In this document: positions 25,541 to 32,869 of the stretch, one piece after another
How positions within the stretch are numbered: position 1 is the stretch's first letter
Layout: each line of letters begins with the position of its first letter
Origin: Bog-950 sp964423405
GTDB taxonomy: Bacteria > Bacteroidota > Bacteroidia > Chitinophagales > LD1
Assembly: GCA_964423405.1 (NCBI GenBank)
Contig: CAYREY010000019.1
Span: 1 to 64,000, forward strand
Reading direction: 5' to 3'
DNA: 64,000 nucleotides
Made by a program: the position numbers and the translations under genes
Notes under the pieces: model-generated
Database searches by the model: none
Told to the model about the DNA's origin: nothing
The model's input: only the letters and a program-made list of their open reading frames with translations

Positions 25541-27001
25541 ATGGATATACTTAATCAGATAATAGAAAAGCTAACTAAAGATGAATTGCGCTTTTTTAAA
25601 TTCTTTATGGGCAGTATGCCCGCCAGCGACCGAAAAGACCTGGTATTGGTAGATTATATAAGGCAGGCAGGCAGCAGGTTTGATGAAGATAAGGTTATAA
25701 AAAAGCTCAAATACAGCACCAGCAATAAAAACAGTTATTACCGGTTAAAAAACCGGGTTATTAAAGATATTGGCGATTCGCTTACTCTTTTGCACACACA
25801 TAAAAACGAGCTATACGAACTACAGCATTACATTACACTATACCATATTTACTATGCCAAAACATTGTTTAAGCCTTGCTTATTCTACCTGAAAAAGGCA
25901 GAGCGCCTGGCAAGAAATATTGAAAACTATGAACTACTGGACATTGTCTACTCAAATTTTATCCGGCTTTCTGCCGAGCTAATAGAAGTAAATCCGGAAG
26001 ATTACATTTCGCTGCGGGAAGAAAATGCCCGGCTGGTGTCGCAGCTACGCAGTCTGGATGATTTACTGGCCACGGTTACTTACCGGTTAAAATTATCGCA
26101 AAATTTTGGCCCCGGCGATAAAAAGCAACTTGCACAACTACAAAACCAGGTAGATATAATAAGCAAACAAACCACCTCTCACTACGGGCGTAATTTACAA
26201 ACCAAGATATACAAAGCCCTCAGCCAGATTTTTCTTCAGCTACACAACTACGAAGCTCTTGAGAAAATGATGAGAGAAACCTACAGGCTGTTTGAGGATA
26301 AAAAGTGGTTTAATAAAGATAATCACGACCTGAAGCTACAGATGCTAACCTATTATGCCAATGCTTTATACAAAAATGGCAAGCATAAAGAATCATTGTT
26401 GGTTACAGGCACTTTGGGTACAGAGATAGAGCAGTTTAATAAATTGCATTATGACCGGTACCTTTTCTTTTTTTACAACTTACAAATTATTAATAACTCT
26501 GTACTTAATCCATCGCAGGCACTTAAGATACTGGATGAGTTTCAGAATGAAATTCACCGGAAAAAGAATTACTACTACGATACATTTATTTACCTGAACC
26601 GGGCCGGACTATTTTATGATACCGGCAGGTACAAAGAGGCACTGAAGAGCCTTGTAAAACTATACGTAAGCGATAGTTATTTAAAATCCGACAGGTCTTT
26701 CCGCTTTAAGGTAGAAATGAGTGAGTTAATCATTACTTACGAGTCGGCTGCATATGATACATTACTGTACCGGATTGAGCAGGTGAAAAAAGATTACAAA
26801 GCATTTACTGCCAACAAAAGCTATCAGCGCGATTTTGCATTGTTGAACCTGCTGGAGGATATGGCCAACACAAATGACATCAGAAACAGCGCATCAATAC
26901 AAAAAAAGATAAAATCACTATTAAAGATCAAAACAGATTCTGTTGGTGATGATTCGGAGATAATTAACTATAACGGCTGGTTAAGCCGCAAAGCCAGATA
27001 A
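25541..27001 (+). CDS. Large helical-repeat protein of unknown function
   Basis: A 486-residue soluble protein, almost entirely helical, without signal peptide or membrane segment. The N-terminus (IIEKLTKDELRFFKFFMGSMPASDR) matches the opening pattern of a Bacteroidota-specific family I have seen only as hypothetical. Residues about 90-400 are TPR-like pairs, for example LFKPCLFYLKKAERLARNIE and YDTGRYKEALKSLVKLYV. Lysine and tyrosine are frequent. It could be a cytoplasmic scaffold or regulator. It stands 117 bp before the next gene on the same strand; co-transcription is possible but a separate promoter cannot be excluded. Confidence 0.75.
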   Translation: MDILNQIIEKLTKDELRFFKFFMGSMPASDRKDLVLVDYIRQAGSRFDEDKVIKKLKYSTSNKNSYYRLKNRVIKDIGDSLTLLHTHKNELYELQHYITLYHIYYAKTLFKPCLFYLKKAERLARNIENYELLDIVYSNFIRLSAELIEVNPEDYISLREENARLVSQLRSLDDLLATVTYRLKLSQNFGPGDKKQLAQLQNQVDIISKQTTSHYGRNLQTKIYKALSQIFLQLHNYEALEKMMRETYRLFEDKKWFNKDNHDLKLQMLTYYANALYKNGKHKESLLVTGTLGTEIEQFNKLHYDRYLFFFYNLQIINNSVLNPSQALKILDEFQNEIHRKKNYYYDTFIYLNRAGLFYDTGRYKEALKSLVKLYVSDSYLKSDRSFRFKVEMSELIITYESAAYDTLLYRIEQVKKDYKAFTANKSYQRDFALLNLLEDMANTNDIRNSASIQKKIKSLLKIKTDSVGDDSEIINYNGWLSRKAR

Positions 27002-27117
27002 TGCCATCATATCTCCAGCAAAAACTACACTCTGTGCTAAAAATGTACATTTTTCAATAACACTACACACATATCAATTTCTATTGTTGCAGCGTTAAGT
27101 TTATAAATTCGTTTTGT

Positions 27118-28356
27118 ATGAAGAACTTATTTTGTGCAATAGCAATGCTGTTTGTGATAACAGCTATGGGGCAGGAAAACATTTACCTGCGTGGCTTTAC
27201 TTATGATAAAGATGCCGGTAATTTACCTTTGGGTAATGCAGCAGTGCAAATAAAGAACACCCAGTTGGGTGGCTTATCGGATGATAACGGATATTTTGAA
27301 ATACCCATACCCAAGGTAAACCTTAAAGACTCGATTAAAGTATCGTATGTAGGTTATAAATCGCAAACTATATCTGCTGCAGGATATAAAGATGGAGATA
27401 CCCTGAGAATATATCTTGCATCGGCTACTGAGAGCAAGCAAGAGGTAGTTATAACGGCGATGAATGCACGGGGAGTACTATTGAAAGCTATTGAAAACCT
27501 GCGCCAGAACCTGTACACCGATTCGATTGTACAAACAGGGTTTTACCGCCAGTACCATAAAGAGAACGGCAAGTATGTTCGTTTGATAGAGGCTGACGTA
27601 AGTGTAGCTTTTAATGTAAAAAGCATATTCAAGTACTCTTTTCACGAGTTGATGCAAACCAACAAGCAACGCCGCAGCGAAAACTACGAACGTAATGTAG
27701 ATGCTATGAACCACGGCGACCACCTGGCCGACCTGCTACGCGAGAACCCTTTCAGCTACAATAAAAGTACTTTCATGAACCCCAAAATGATTGACTTTTT
27801 TGCTCCTAAATTTGAAAGTGAGGATAGCGCGCAATACGTACTGACTACACAATACAAAGAGAGCAGTAGCGCCAAACTGGAGCAGGCACGGGTGTGGGTA
27901 CAAAAAGAAACCTTTGCCATACTACGTATTGAGATACAGAAATTTCCAAACCCATACTACCGCAAATCGCGTTATGCTAATGAAAGCATTTGGAAACTGG
28001 TAAATGAAACGGATGTAATAGAGCTTGAAAAAGTAAATGGCAAGTACTTTGTAAGCGCCCTTACACGCACCTATAACCACCATGTAACTAACCCAACAAC
28101 CGGTAATGTTGAATTTATAGTGGAAGAAACTTTCGACCTGTATTTTAACGACTATGAAACCGATGGCGTAGGTGGAATAATATCGAAAGGCAGGTTTTCG
28201 GAAATATCAGAACTGTATATAACCAAGTACAAATACGATAGTAAGTTTTGGGATAATTACGATTTGCTGGATGAGTATCCTCTGAAAAAAGAAATAGTAA
28301 CCGACCTGGAACATGCCAAACCTTTAAGCACTCAGTTTGTAGAAAGCGGCAAATAA
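27118..28356 (+). CDS. Secreted carboxypeptidase-regulatory-like domain protein
   Basis: A 412-residue exported protein: signal peptide residues 1-18 (MKNLFCAIAMLFVITAMG), then a CarboxypepD_reg-like beta domain at residues about 22-100 (LPLGNAAVQIKNTQLGGLSDDNGYFEI, VSYVGYKSQ). The remaining 300 residues are the beta-rich region usually attached to this domain in Bacteroidota periplasmic proteins; no catalytic residues can be identified. Unlike TonB-dependent receptors it has no plug or barrel. It ends at a strong hairpin shared with the convergent hydrolase gene. Role at the envelope unknown. Confidence 0.8.
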   Translation: MKNLFCAIAMLFVITAMGQENIYLRGFTYDKDAGNLPLGNAAVQIKNTQLGGLSDDNGYFEIPIPKVNLKDSIKVSYVGYKSQTISAAGYKDGDTLRIYLASATESKQEVVITAMNARGVLLKAIENLRQNLYTDSIVQTGFYRQYHKENGKYVRLIEADVSVAFNVKSIFKYSFHELMQTNKQRRSENYERNVDAMNHGDHLADLLRENPFSYNKSTFMNPKMIDFFAPKFESEDSAQYVLTTQYKESSSAKLEQARVWVQKETFAILRIEIQKFPNPYYRKSRYANESIWKLVNETDVIELEKVNGKYFVSALTRTYNHHVTNPTTGNVEFIVEETFDLYFNDYETDGVGGIISKGRFSEISELYITKYKYDSKFWDNYDLLDEYPLKKEIVTDLEHAKPLSTQFVESGK

Positions 28357-28363
28357 TGTGATT

Positions 28364-28396
28364 TTCTATCCTGCCATTACAGATGGTAGGATAGAA
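28364..28396. terminator. Bidirectional hairpin between convergent genes
   Basis: A 14-bp stem (TTCTATCCTGCCAT with ATGGTAGGATAGAA, one G-U) and a 5-base loop exactly fill the space between the two stops. T runs are short, so it may be a weak terminator or an mRNA 3'-end stabiliser. Confidence 0.65.
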
Positions 28397-29080
28397 TTAT
28401 GAGAAGAATATCTCAATCTCTTTCTCAAGTAAATCCAATGGTACCTGCTCAATAGGATGAGGGACGTTTTCGTAGGTAACCAATAAACTGTTTTTGAGCA
28501 GGCGGTGCACATATTCCGTTTCATCATGCGTTACCATATTATCTTTATCACCGCGCGTAAGTTGTATCTCGTGCTCTATTTGAATAAAATCCTGCTCGGT
28601 AAGATGGGTATGTGCCAGGTCACGCATGAGAGCAGCTGTTTTTGCCATTACACTTTTCCATTCATGCTCGCCATGCCGCTCGGCCAGGGCCTGAGCAAAG
28701 GCAGGCACTTTCTCAACTATCTTTTCCGGATTCAACATTCTTATTTCTTTTTCAGCGTCCTCTTCGCTCCATTTTAGCTTGGTGCCCAGTGTAAATATTT
28801 TACCCACTCTTTCCGGGTAAAACCTGGCCAGCCATAACGCCACGTAACCTCCCATGCTGTAACCAAAAATATCTATCTGCTGTATGTAGTTTTCGTTCAT
28901 CCAGTCTAGCACTTCGTGACAAAAATTTTGTATTGTAAACGCATGATGGTGCGAAGAACGGCGACCATGCCCCGAAAAATTTAATGAATGAACCTTGAAT
29001 TTATCAGATAGGCGCTGTTCTAAATCGCCAAACTGCTCGCGGCTGCCAAGTGCACCGTGTAGTAACAATAGCTCTTTCAT
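28397..29080 (-). CDS. Alpha/beta hydrolase
   Basis: A 227-residue cytoplasmic hydrolase. LLLLHGALGS provides the oxyanion-hole HG motif; the nucleophile is the serine of GYSMGGYVA near residue 75, and VPHPIEQVP near residue 208 supplies the catalytic histidine. A short cap (residues about 105-165) covers the site. The family includes MenH-like, esterase and lactonase members; the substrate cannot be told from sequence. It is preceded by a TAAGTTTG -7 box on the minus strand and is monocistronic. Confidence 0.88.
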   Translation of the reverse strand: MKELLLLHGALGSREQFGDLEQRLSDKFKVHSLNFSGHGRRSSHHHAFTIQNFCHEVLDWMNENYIQQIDIFGYSMGGYVALWLARFYPERVGKIFTLGTKLKWSEEDAEKEIRMLNPEKIVEKVPAFAQALAERHGEHEWKSVMAKTAALMRDLAHTHLTEQDFIQIEHEIQLTRGDKDNMVTHDETEYVHRLLKNSLLVTYENVPHPIEQVPLDLLEKEIEIFFS

Positions 29081-29105
29081 GGTTGTCTTATTCGATTGTT
29101 AATGT

Positions 29106-29113
29106 CAAACTTA
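29106..29113 (-). promoter_or_regulatory. Candidate -7 box (TAAGTTTG) of the alpha/beta hydrolase gene
   Basis: Exact TAnnTTTG match on the minus strand, 25 bp before the ATG. No -33 TTG was found at standard spacing. Confidence 0.45.
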
Positions 29114-29181
29114 AAATAAAGACCAGTTTTTAACCAGTAAGAAGCTATATTTATTGTTTAAACAAATTATCCGCTCACGTA

Positions 29182-29583
29182 ATGTTCAGTCGGTTTACTA
29201 TTTCCGCATTAATTGTTTTAGTTGCTACACTTCAGGCGTATTGTCAAAATAACGACTACTCGTTTCAATCTGCCGATCAGGAAGTTGCCATGGCCTTAGC
29301 CCGTGCTCAGGGAGGAGTAGATATAAGCCTGATGTTTTCGAAGGCTTCGCAATTTGAATTTGTACTGATTGAAAAAAGTGCGGACTCAAATAATGGTTTC
29401 AGCCAGTGCAAGTACATTAAGTTTAATGCATCTGCCAACGATAGTGTGGTAATAATAAAGCGCGATTTATATCCTCTTAATACAGCCCAGGATTCCTATT
29501 ACAGAATTAGAACCGTAACCAAAGAGGGTATTACCCGCACCTATCCTTCTGTACGTTTGCCCGGGTTAAAAGATATTAAGTAG
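29182..29583 (+). CDS. Small exported protein of unknown function
   Basis: A 133-residue protein with a signal peptide (residues about 1-21, ending QAYCQ). The mature part has a Ser/Asn-rich start, then alternating beta-type segments (QFEFVLIEKSADS, SVVIIKRDL, SYYRIRTVTKEGITRTYPSVRL). The last of these recalls a fibronectin-III-like or T9SS-protein module ending in a conserved YYRIR pattern, but without a sorting domain. Probably a small periplasmic or surface protein. Flanked by genes on the opposite strand, so it forms its own unit. Confidence 0.65.
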   Translation: MFSRFTISALIVLVATLQAYCQNNDYSFQSADQEVAMALARAQGGVDISLMFSKASQFEFVLIEKSADSNNGFSQCKYIKFNASANDSVVIIKRDLYPLNTAQDSYYRIRTVTKEGITRTYPSVRLPGLKDIK

Positions 29584-29590
29584 CCAATAT

Positions 29591-30541
29591 TCAGTAAGTG
29601 CGTGCTATACCACTCACTATCATTATCACCAGGGGTATAGGTATCTGTCCATCCATTCTCCATTCCTTTTCGGTGTGCACATTGCTCCAGGGTTTTACTA
29701 TGCCGTTCTCAATAATATACTGGTTTGCCCAATCGGTATCGTAGATAGGTTTAAGTATCCGGCCATCGTAGCTCCACTCCTCGGGCCGGTTATTTCGCCA
29801 TACGGGCTTCAGGGTTTCACCATCCCACTCGTACTGCTGGTATATGTTATTGCCATAGTGGGGCTTAACTATTTTCCCATCGAACTCCCAGGCTAATCGC
29901 GGATCAACATTCCAGCGCGGACGTAATATTTTACCATCCCACATCCACTCGTTGGCAGTAGCATTACCCCATACAGGTTTAATAGTTGCATACGGCACCT
30001 GCTCAAAGGGCAACTCCTTTTGTTTAACTTCCAACTTCTTTTCAAGATTATACCGTTTAATAAGCGTATATGCCACTACTACAGCGGTAGAATTGGGCAA
30101 TGAGTCGGCATTGAAATATGCTAACAGGGAATCGTTGTGCGATGAATAAAAACTAAGCCATTTTTTTACCCGCTCTACATGTATTAACTCTGTACGTTGG
30201 CGCAGGTCTTCGCTCTCTAAATTACCAGCATAAAATTTGCTATTACTAAATGAATATGTTGCCTCGCGGTTATCCCGTTCATATATCATTTCTACACGCG
30301 GGCTGGCGTAGTTCATAGATGTGGCCATCAAATAAATGTTCTGCTTATCATCATTTGTACCGCTGAAAAAAATATTACCCTTTTGGAAAAAGAGTAGTTG
30401 TTTACCATCGGGTGAATAAATCTCATTGTTAATGGCGTAAAAAAGCTTGTTGGTGTCTGCCAGAAAAACATACCCCGTGCCAGCGCGGGCGTATAGTATA
30501 GATATCAATAACAGGAAAGCACAAAAATGTTTTACATTCAT
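29591..30541 (-). CDS. Secreted protein with six 19-residue W/Y-[DN]-G repeats (beta-flower-like)
   Basis: A 316-residue exported protein: signal peptide about residues 1-20. Residues about 75-170 have no recognised domain. From about residue 185 six consecutive 19-residue units follow, each starting with Pro plus an aromatic or hydrophobic pair and ending in [DN]-G-x-[IL]-x-[KRI], for example PRWNVDPRLAWEFDGKIVK. The last unit runs into a hydrophobic end (IPIPLVIMIVSGIART). This pattern recalls the '4-fold beta flower' proteins of Bacteroidota; I have not verified that. The ATG overlaps the HAD stop by four bases (ATGA), so the two are translationally coupled. Confidence 0.8.
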   Translation of the reverse strand: MNVKHFCAFLLLISILYARAGTGYVFLADTNKLFYAINNEIYSPDGKQLLFFQKGNIFFSGTNDDKQNIYLMATSMNYASPRVEMIYERDNREATYSFSNSKFYAGNLESEDLRQRTELIHVERVKKWLSFYSSHNDSLLAYFNADSLPNSTAVVVAYTLIKRYNLEKKLEVKQKELPFEQVPYATIKPVWGNATANEWMWDGKILRPRWNVDPRLAWEFDGKIVKPHYGNNIYQQYEWDGETLKPVWRNNRPEEWSYDGRILKPIYDTDWANQYIIENGIVKPWSNVHTEKEWRMDGQIPIPLVIMIVSGIARTY

Positions 30542-31167
30542 ATAATACCTTTAGCAGCCAATAACTCGTTAAGCTCGTTGCGGTTGGTCAACTGATATGC
30601 TTGTATTCCCAGCTCTTTTGCTGCCGCTATGTTTTCGGCTTTATCATCAACAAAAAACGTGTCGCCGGGCATTAAATTTTCCTTTTCCAGTACCAATTGG
30701 TAAATTTCTTTATCGGGCTTGCGATAACCAACTTCATTTGAGTAATAGGCATGGTGAAAAAGTGAGGCAAAACTATCGATATCAAACCGTTGTTTTACAG
30801 CCAGATTGATTGTATTGACGTGTACCTCATTAATGTTGCTAAGGGCAAAGGTCCGGTACTCATTTTTGAGCGTTTTGAGCAAATTTATTTTATACGCAGG
30901 GTAGTCAATCAGTATGGCGTTCCATGCGGCATAAATTTGCTCATCGGTAGTGCCGGGTTTCAAAAATTGCTTCAATTCATCACTAAACTGCCTGGCCGAA
31001 ATTTTACCTGTCTCGAACTGGTCGAATATGGGATTTTGCTTACTGTACGATACAATAGTGCCGAAATCTACTACAGCCAGTTTCTGAAACTCGGCAACCG
31101 TGGCTTTATAATCAATATCAATAATTACATCCCCAATGTCAAAAATCAGATTTTTGTACGGTTTCAT
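30538..31167 (-). CDS. HAD-family phosphatase, YihX-like
   Basis: A 209-residue HAD subfamily IA hydrolase. Motif I reads FDIGDVIIDIDY, matching the FD-x-G-[ND]-V-[IL]-x-D-[IL]-D pattern of YihX-type sugar-phosphate phosphatases, with the nucleophilic aspartate first. Motif II is near FALSNINEVH, motif III Lys is in GYRKPDKEIYQ, and motif IV is FFVDDKAENI. A helical cap lies between motifs I and II. YihX of E. coli acts on alpha-D-glucose 1-phosphate, so a hexose phosphate is a reasonable guess. It is the upstream partner of the 19-residue-repeat gene by a 4-base overlap. Confidence 0.9.
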   Translation of the reverse strand: MKPYKNLIFDIGDVIIDIDYKATVAEFQKLAVVDFGTIVSYSKQNPIFDQFETGKISARQFSDELKQFLKPGTTDEQIYAAWNAILIDYPAYKINLLKTLKNEYRTFALSNINEVHVNTINLAVKQRFDIDSFASLFHHAYYSNEVGYRKPDKEIYQLVLEKENLMPGDTFFVDDKAENIAAAKELGIQAYQLTNRNELNELLAAKGII

Positions 31168-31306
31168 AGTTAACTATAGGCAAATAATGTAATAATAGGC
31201 AGTAATGAGGGTACAACCCCTTTTTTTAGAACTATTTATGCTTTTTGCAAATTCATTTTCAAAATACAACTGAATAATTATATTCGCACCCGCAACCAGC
31301 GTTGCC

Positions 31307-31380
31307 GGTCCTATAGCTCAGCTGGTTAGAGCACCTGACTCATAATCAGGGGGTCCCTGGTTCAAGCCCAGGTGGGACCA
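31307..31380 (+). tRNA. tRNA with CAT anticodon (Met, or Ile if lysidine-modified)
   Basis: A full cloverleaf: acceptor stem GGTCCTA/TGGGACC, D-arm, anticodon arm CCTGA-CTCATAA-TCAGG giving CAT, extra loop, T-arm with GGTTCAAGCCC, discriminator A; CCA is not encoded. C4-G69 and C5-G68 pairs are compatible with the lysidine-modified isoleucine tRNA, but elongator Met cannot be ruled out. Confidence 0.93.
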
Positions 31381-31381
31381 C

Positions 31382-31416
31382 AAAAGCGAAGTATAATGCT
31401 TCGCTTTTTTATTTTT
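31382..31416 (+). terminator. Rho-independent terminator after the CAT tRNA
   Basis: AAAAGCGAAG-TATAATG-CTTCGCTTTT perfect 10-bp stem followed by a T run. It separates the two tRNA genes into distinct transcripts. Confidence 0.8.
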
Positions 31417-31417
31417 G
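31410..31417 (+). promoter_or_regulatory. Candidate -7 box (TATTTTTG) of tRNA-Arg
   Basis: Exact TAnnTTTG match, 10 bp before the tRNA-Arg 5' end, embedded in the T run of the preceding terminator. Confidence 0.5.
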
Positions 31418-31427
31418 CCATGTCTTT

Positions 31428-31499
31428 GGCTCCGTAGTTTAATGGATAAAACGACGGTTTCCGGAACCGTTGATCGCAGTTCGATTCTGCGCGGAGCTA
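31428..31499 (+). tRNA. tRNA-Arg (CCG anticodon)
   Basis: A 72-nt cloverleaf: acceptor GGCTCCG/CGGAGCT (G1-U72 wobble), U8 and A9 in place, anticodon arm ACGGT-TTCCGGA-ACCGT giving CCG, T-arm with GTTCGATTC, discriminator A, no encoded CCA. It reads the arginine codon CGG. Confidence 0.93.
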
Positions 31500-31669
31500 C
31501 AAAACATTAGTCAGATAGCGAATGGTAAATCATCTCTCTGATTTTCTTTCTTAATTACTTTTCCTCATTTTTTAGCTCAACCTATATTTAGGCGAATTGT
31601 TGCCGCACAGCTAATCTCTAATTTGTGTTGGGTTGCAAAGGTGTTTCCAGGATTTTACTACTCTATAAA

Positions 31670-31712
31670 TATCTTACTGAACCTCTGTTAAGCCAAGAGG
31701 TTTAGTAAGATA
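31670..31712 (-). terminator. Long hairpin after the vWA gene
   Basis: A 17-bp stem (TATCTTACTGAACCTCT with AGAGGTTTAGTAAGATA, one G-U) with a 9-base loop, 14 bp beyond the vWA stop. No clear T run follows on the minus strand, so it may protect the operon's 3' end or terminate weakly. Confidence 0.65.
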
Positions 31713-31726
31713 CAATTATCAGTAGC

Positions 31727-32869
31727 TCATCCTTTCTTTAATCCAATATCATTATTAGCAACCCATTGACTCATATCTTGTTTACTTAAAGCCGCAGCCA
31801 TCATATCTGAAAATTTATCGGGCGTACAGGCAAATACGGGTATCCCCAGATTAGATAAAAACTGTGCATTACCATGATCGTACGATGGAGCTCCATCATC
31901 GTTTAGTGCAAGCAATACTATTACTTGTACGCCCGAAGCAACAAGCGCTACAGCTTTTTTCTGCATTTCTTCATTGCTGCCTCCTTCAAAAAGGTCTGTT
32001 ATAAGAACTAAAACAGTGTCGGTGGGACGTGATATGATTTGCTGACAATAACCCAGGGCTCTTTGTATATCGGTGCCGCCGCCTAATTGAACACCAAATA
32101 AAAGCTCAACAGAGTCTTGCAATTCTTCAGTAAGATCGGCAACAGCGGTATCAAACACTACCATTTTAGTTTGAATAGCGGGTATAGATGCCATTACCGA
32201 GCCGAATATGCCGGAGTATATAACCGAAGTGCCCATACTGCCACTTTGATCAAGACATAGTACGACATCTTTCATGGCCTTTCGCTTACGCCCATATCCG
32301 ATTCTTGTCTCAGGGATAATGGTTTTGTACTCAGGCTGATAATGCTTCAAATTCTTTTCAATAGTCGACTTCCAATCAATCTCATTGTGTTTTGGCCGGC
32401 GATTTTTGCTTGATCTGTTTAAAGCGCCTATTACGGCTTGTTGCATGGGGGCAGTAAGCTTTAGTAATAACTCATCTACTACTTTTTTCACAACCTGCCG
32501 GGCGGTATCTTTTGTTTTTTCAGGTATTGCGCGGCTTAAGGTCATTAATGTTGCTACCAGGTGCACATCTGCTTCAATCGATTGTAGCATTTCCTTTTCC
32601 AGTAAAAGCGATGTAATATTCAATCGTTTAATAGCATCTTGTTGCATTACGCGCACTACAGTGTTCGGAAAGAATTCGCGTATATCGCCCAGCCACCTGT
32701 TTACTTTAGGGGCAGACGAGCCCAGCCCACCTTTTTTTTCTCCGTCGTATAAAGCACTTAAGGCATCATCTACATTTATATCTATGCCCGATAATGGATA
32801 ACCTGTACCATCGTTTTCGTTACTGCCTAGTATTAACCGCCATTTTCGTAATGCTGCGTCATCGTTCAT
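31727..32869 (-). CDS. vWA domain protein of the MoxR/vWA operon
   Basis: A 380-residue cytoplasmic protein. Residues about 1-195 are helical. Residues about 200-370 form a von Willebrand A domain with a complete MIDAS: DQSGS at 207-211, the threonine of GGGTD near 266, and the aspartate of ITDLFEGG near 292. A divalent metal there usually mediates protein-protein adhesion; in MoxR partnerships the vWA protein couples the AAA+ motor to a target. It matches YehP-type proteins in architecture. Its ATG overlaps the DUF5682 stop by four bases (ATGA), and it is the last gene of the five-gene unit, followed by a long hairpin. Confidence 0.9.
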   Translation of the reverse strand: MNDDAALRKWRLILGSNENDGTGYPLSGIDINVDDALSALYDGEKKGGLGSSAPKVNRWLGDIREFFPNTVVRVMQQDAIKRLNITSLLLEKEMLQSIEADVHLVATLMTLSRAIPEKTKDTARQVVKKVVDELLLKLTAPMQQAVIGALNRSSKNRRPKHNEIDWKSTIEKNLKHYQPEYKTIIPETRIGYGRKRKAMKDVVLCLDQSGSMGTSVIYSGIFGSVMASIPAIQTKMVVFDTAVADLTEELQDSVELLFGVQLGGGTDIQRALGYCQQIISRPTDTVLVLITDLFEGGSNEEMQKKAVALVASGVQVIVLLALNDDGAPSYDHGNAQFLSNLGIPVFACTPDKFSDMMAAALSKQDMSQWVANNDIGLKKG

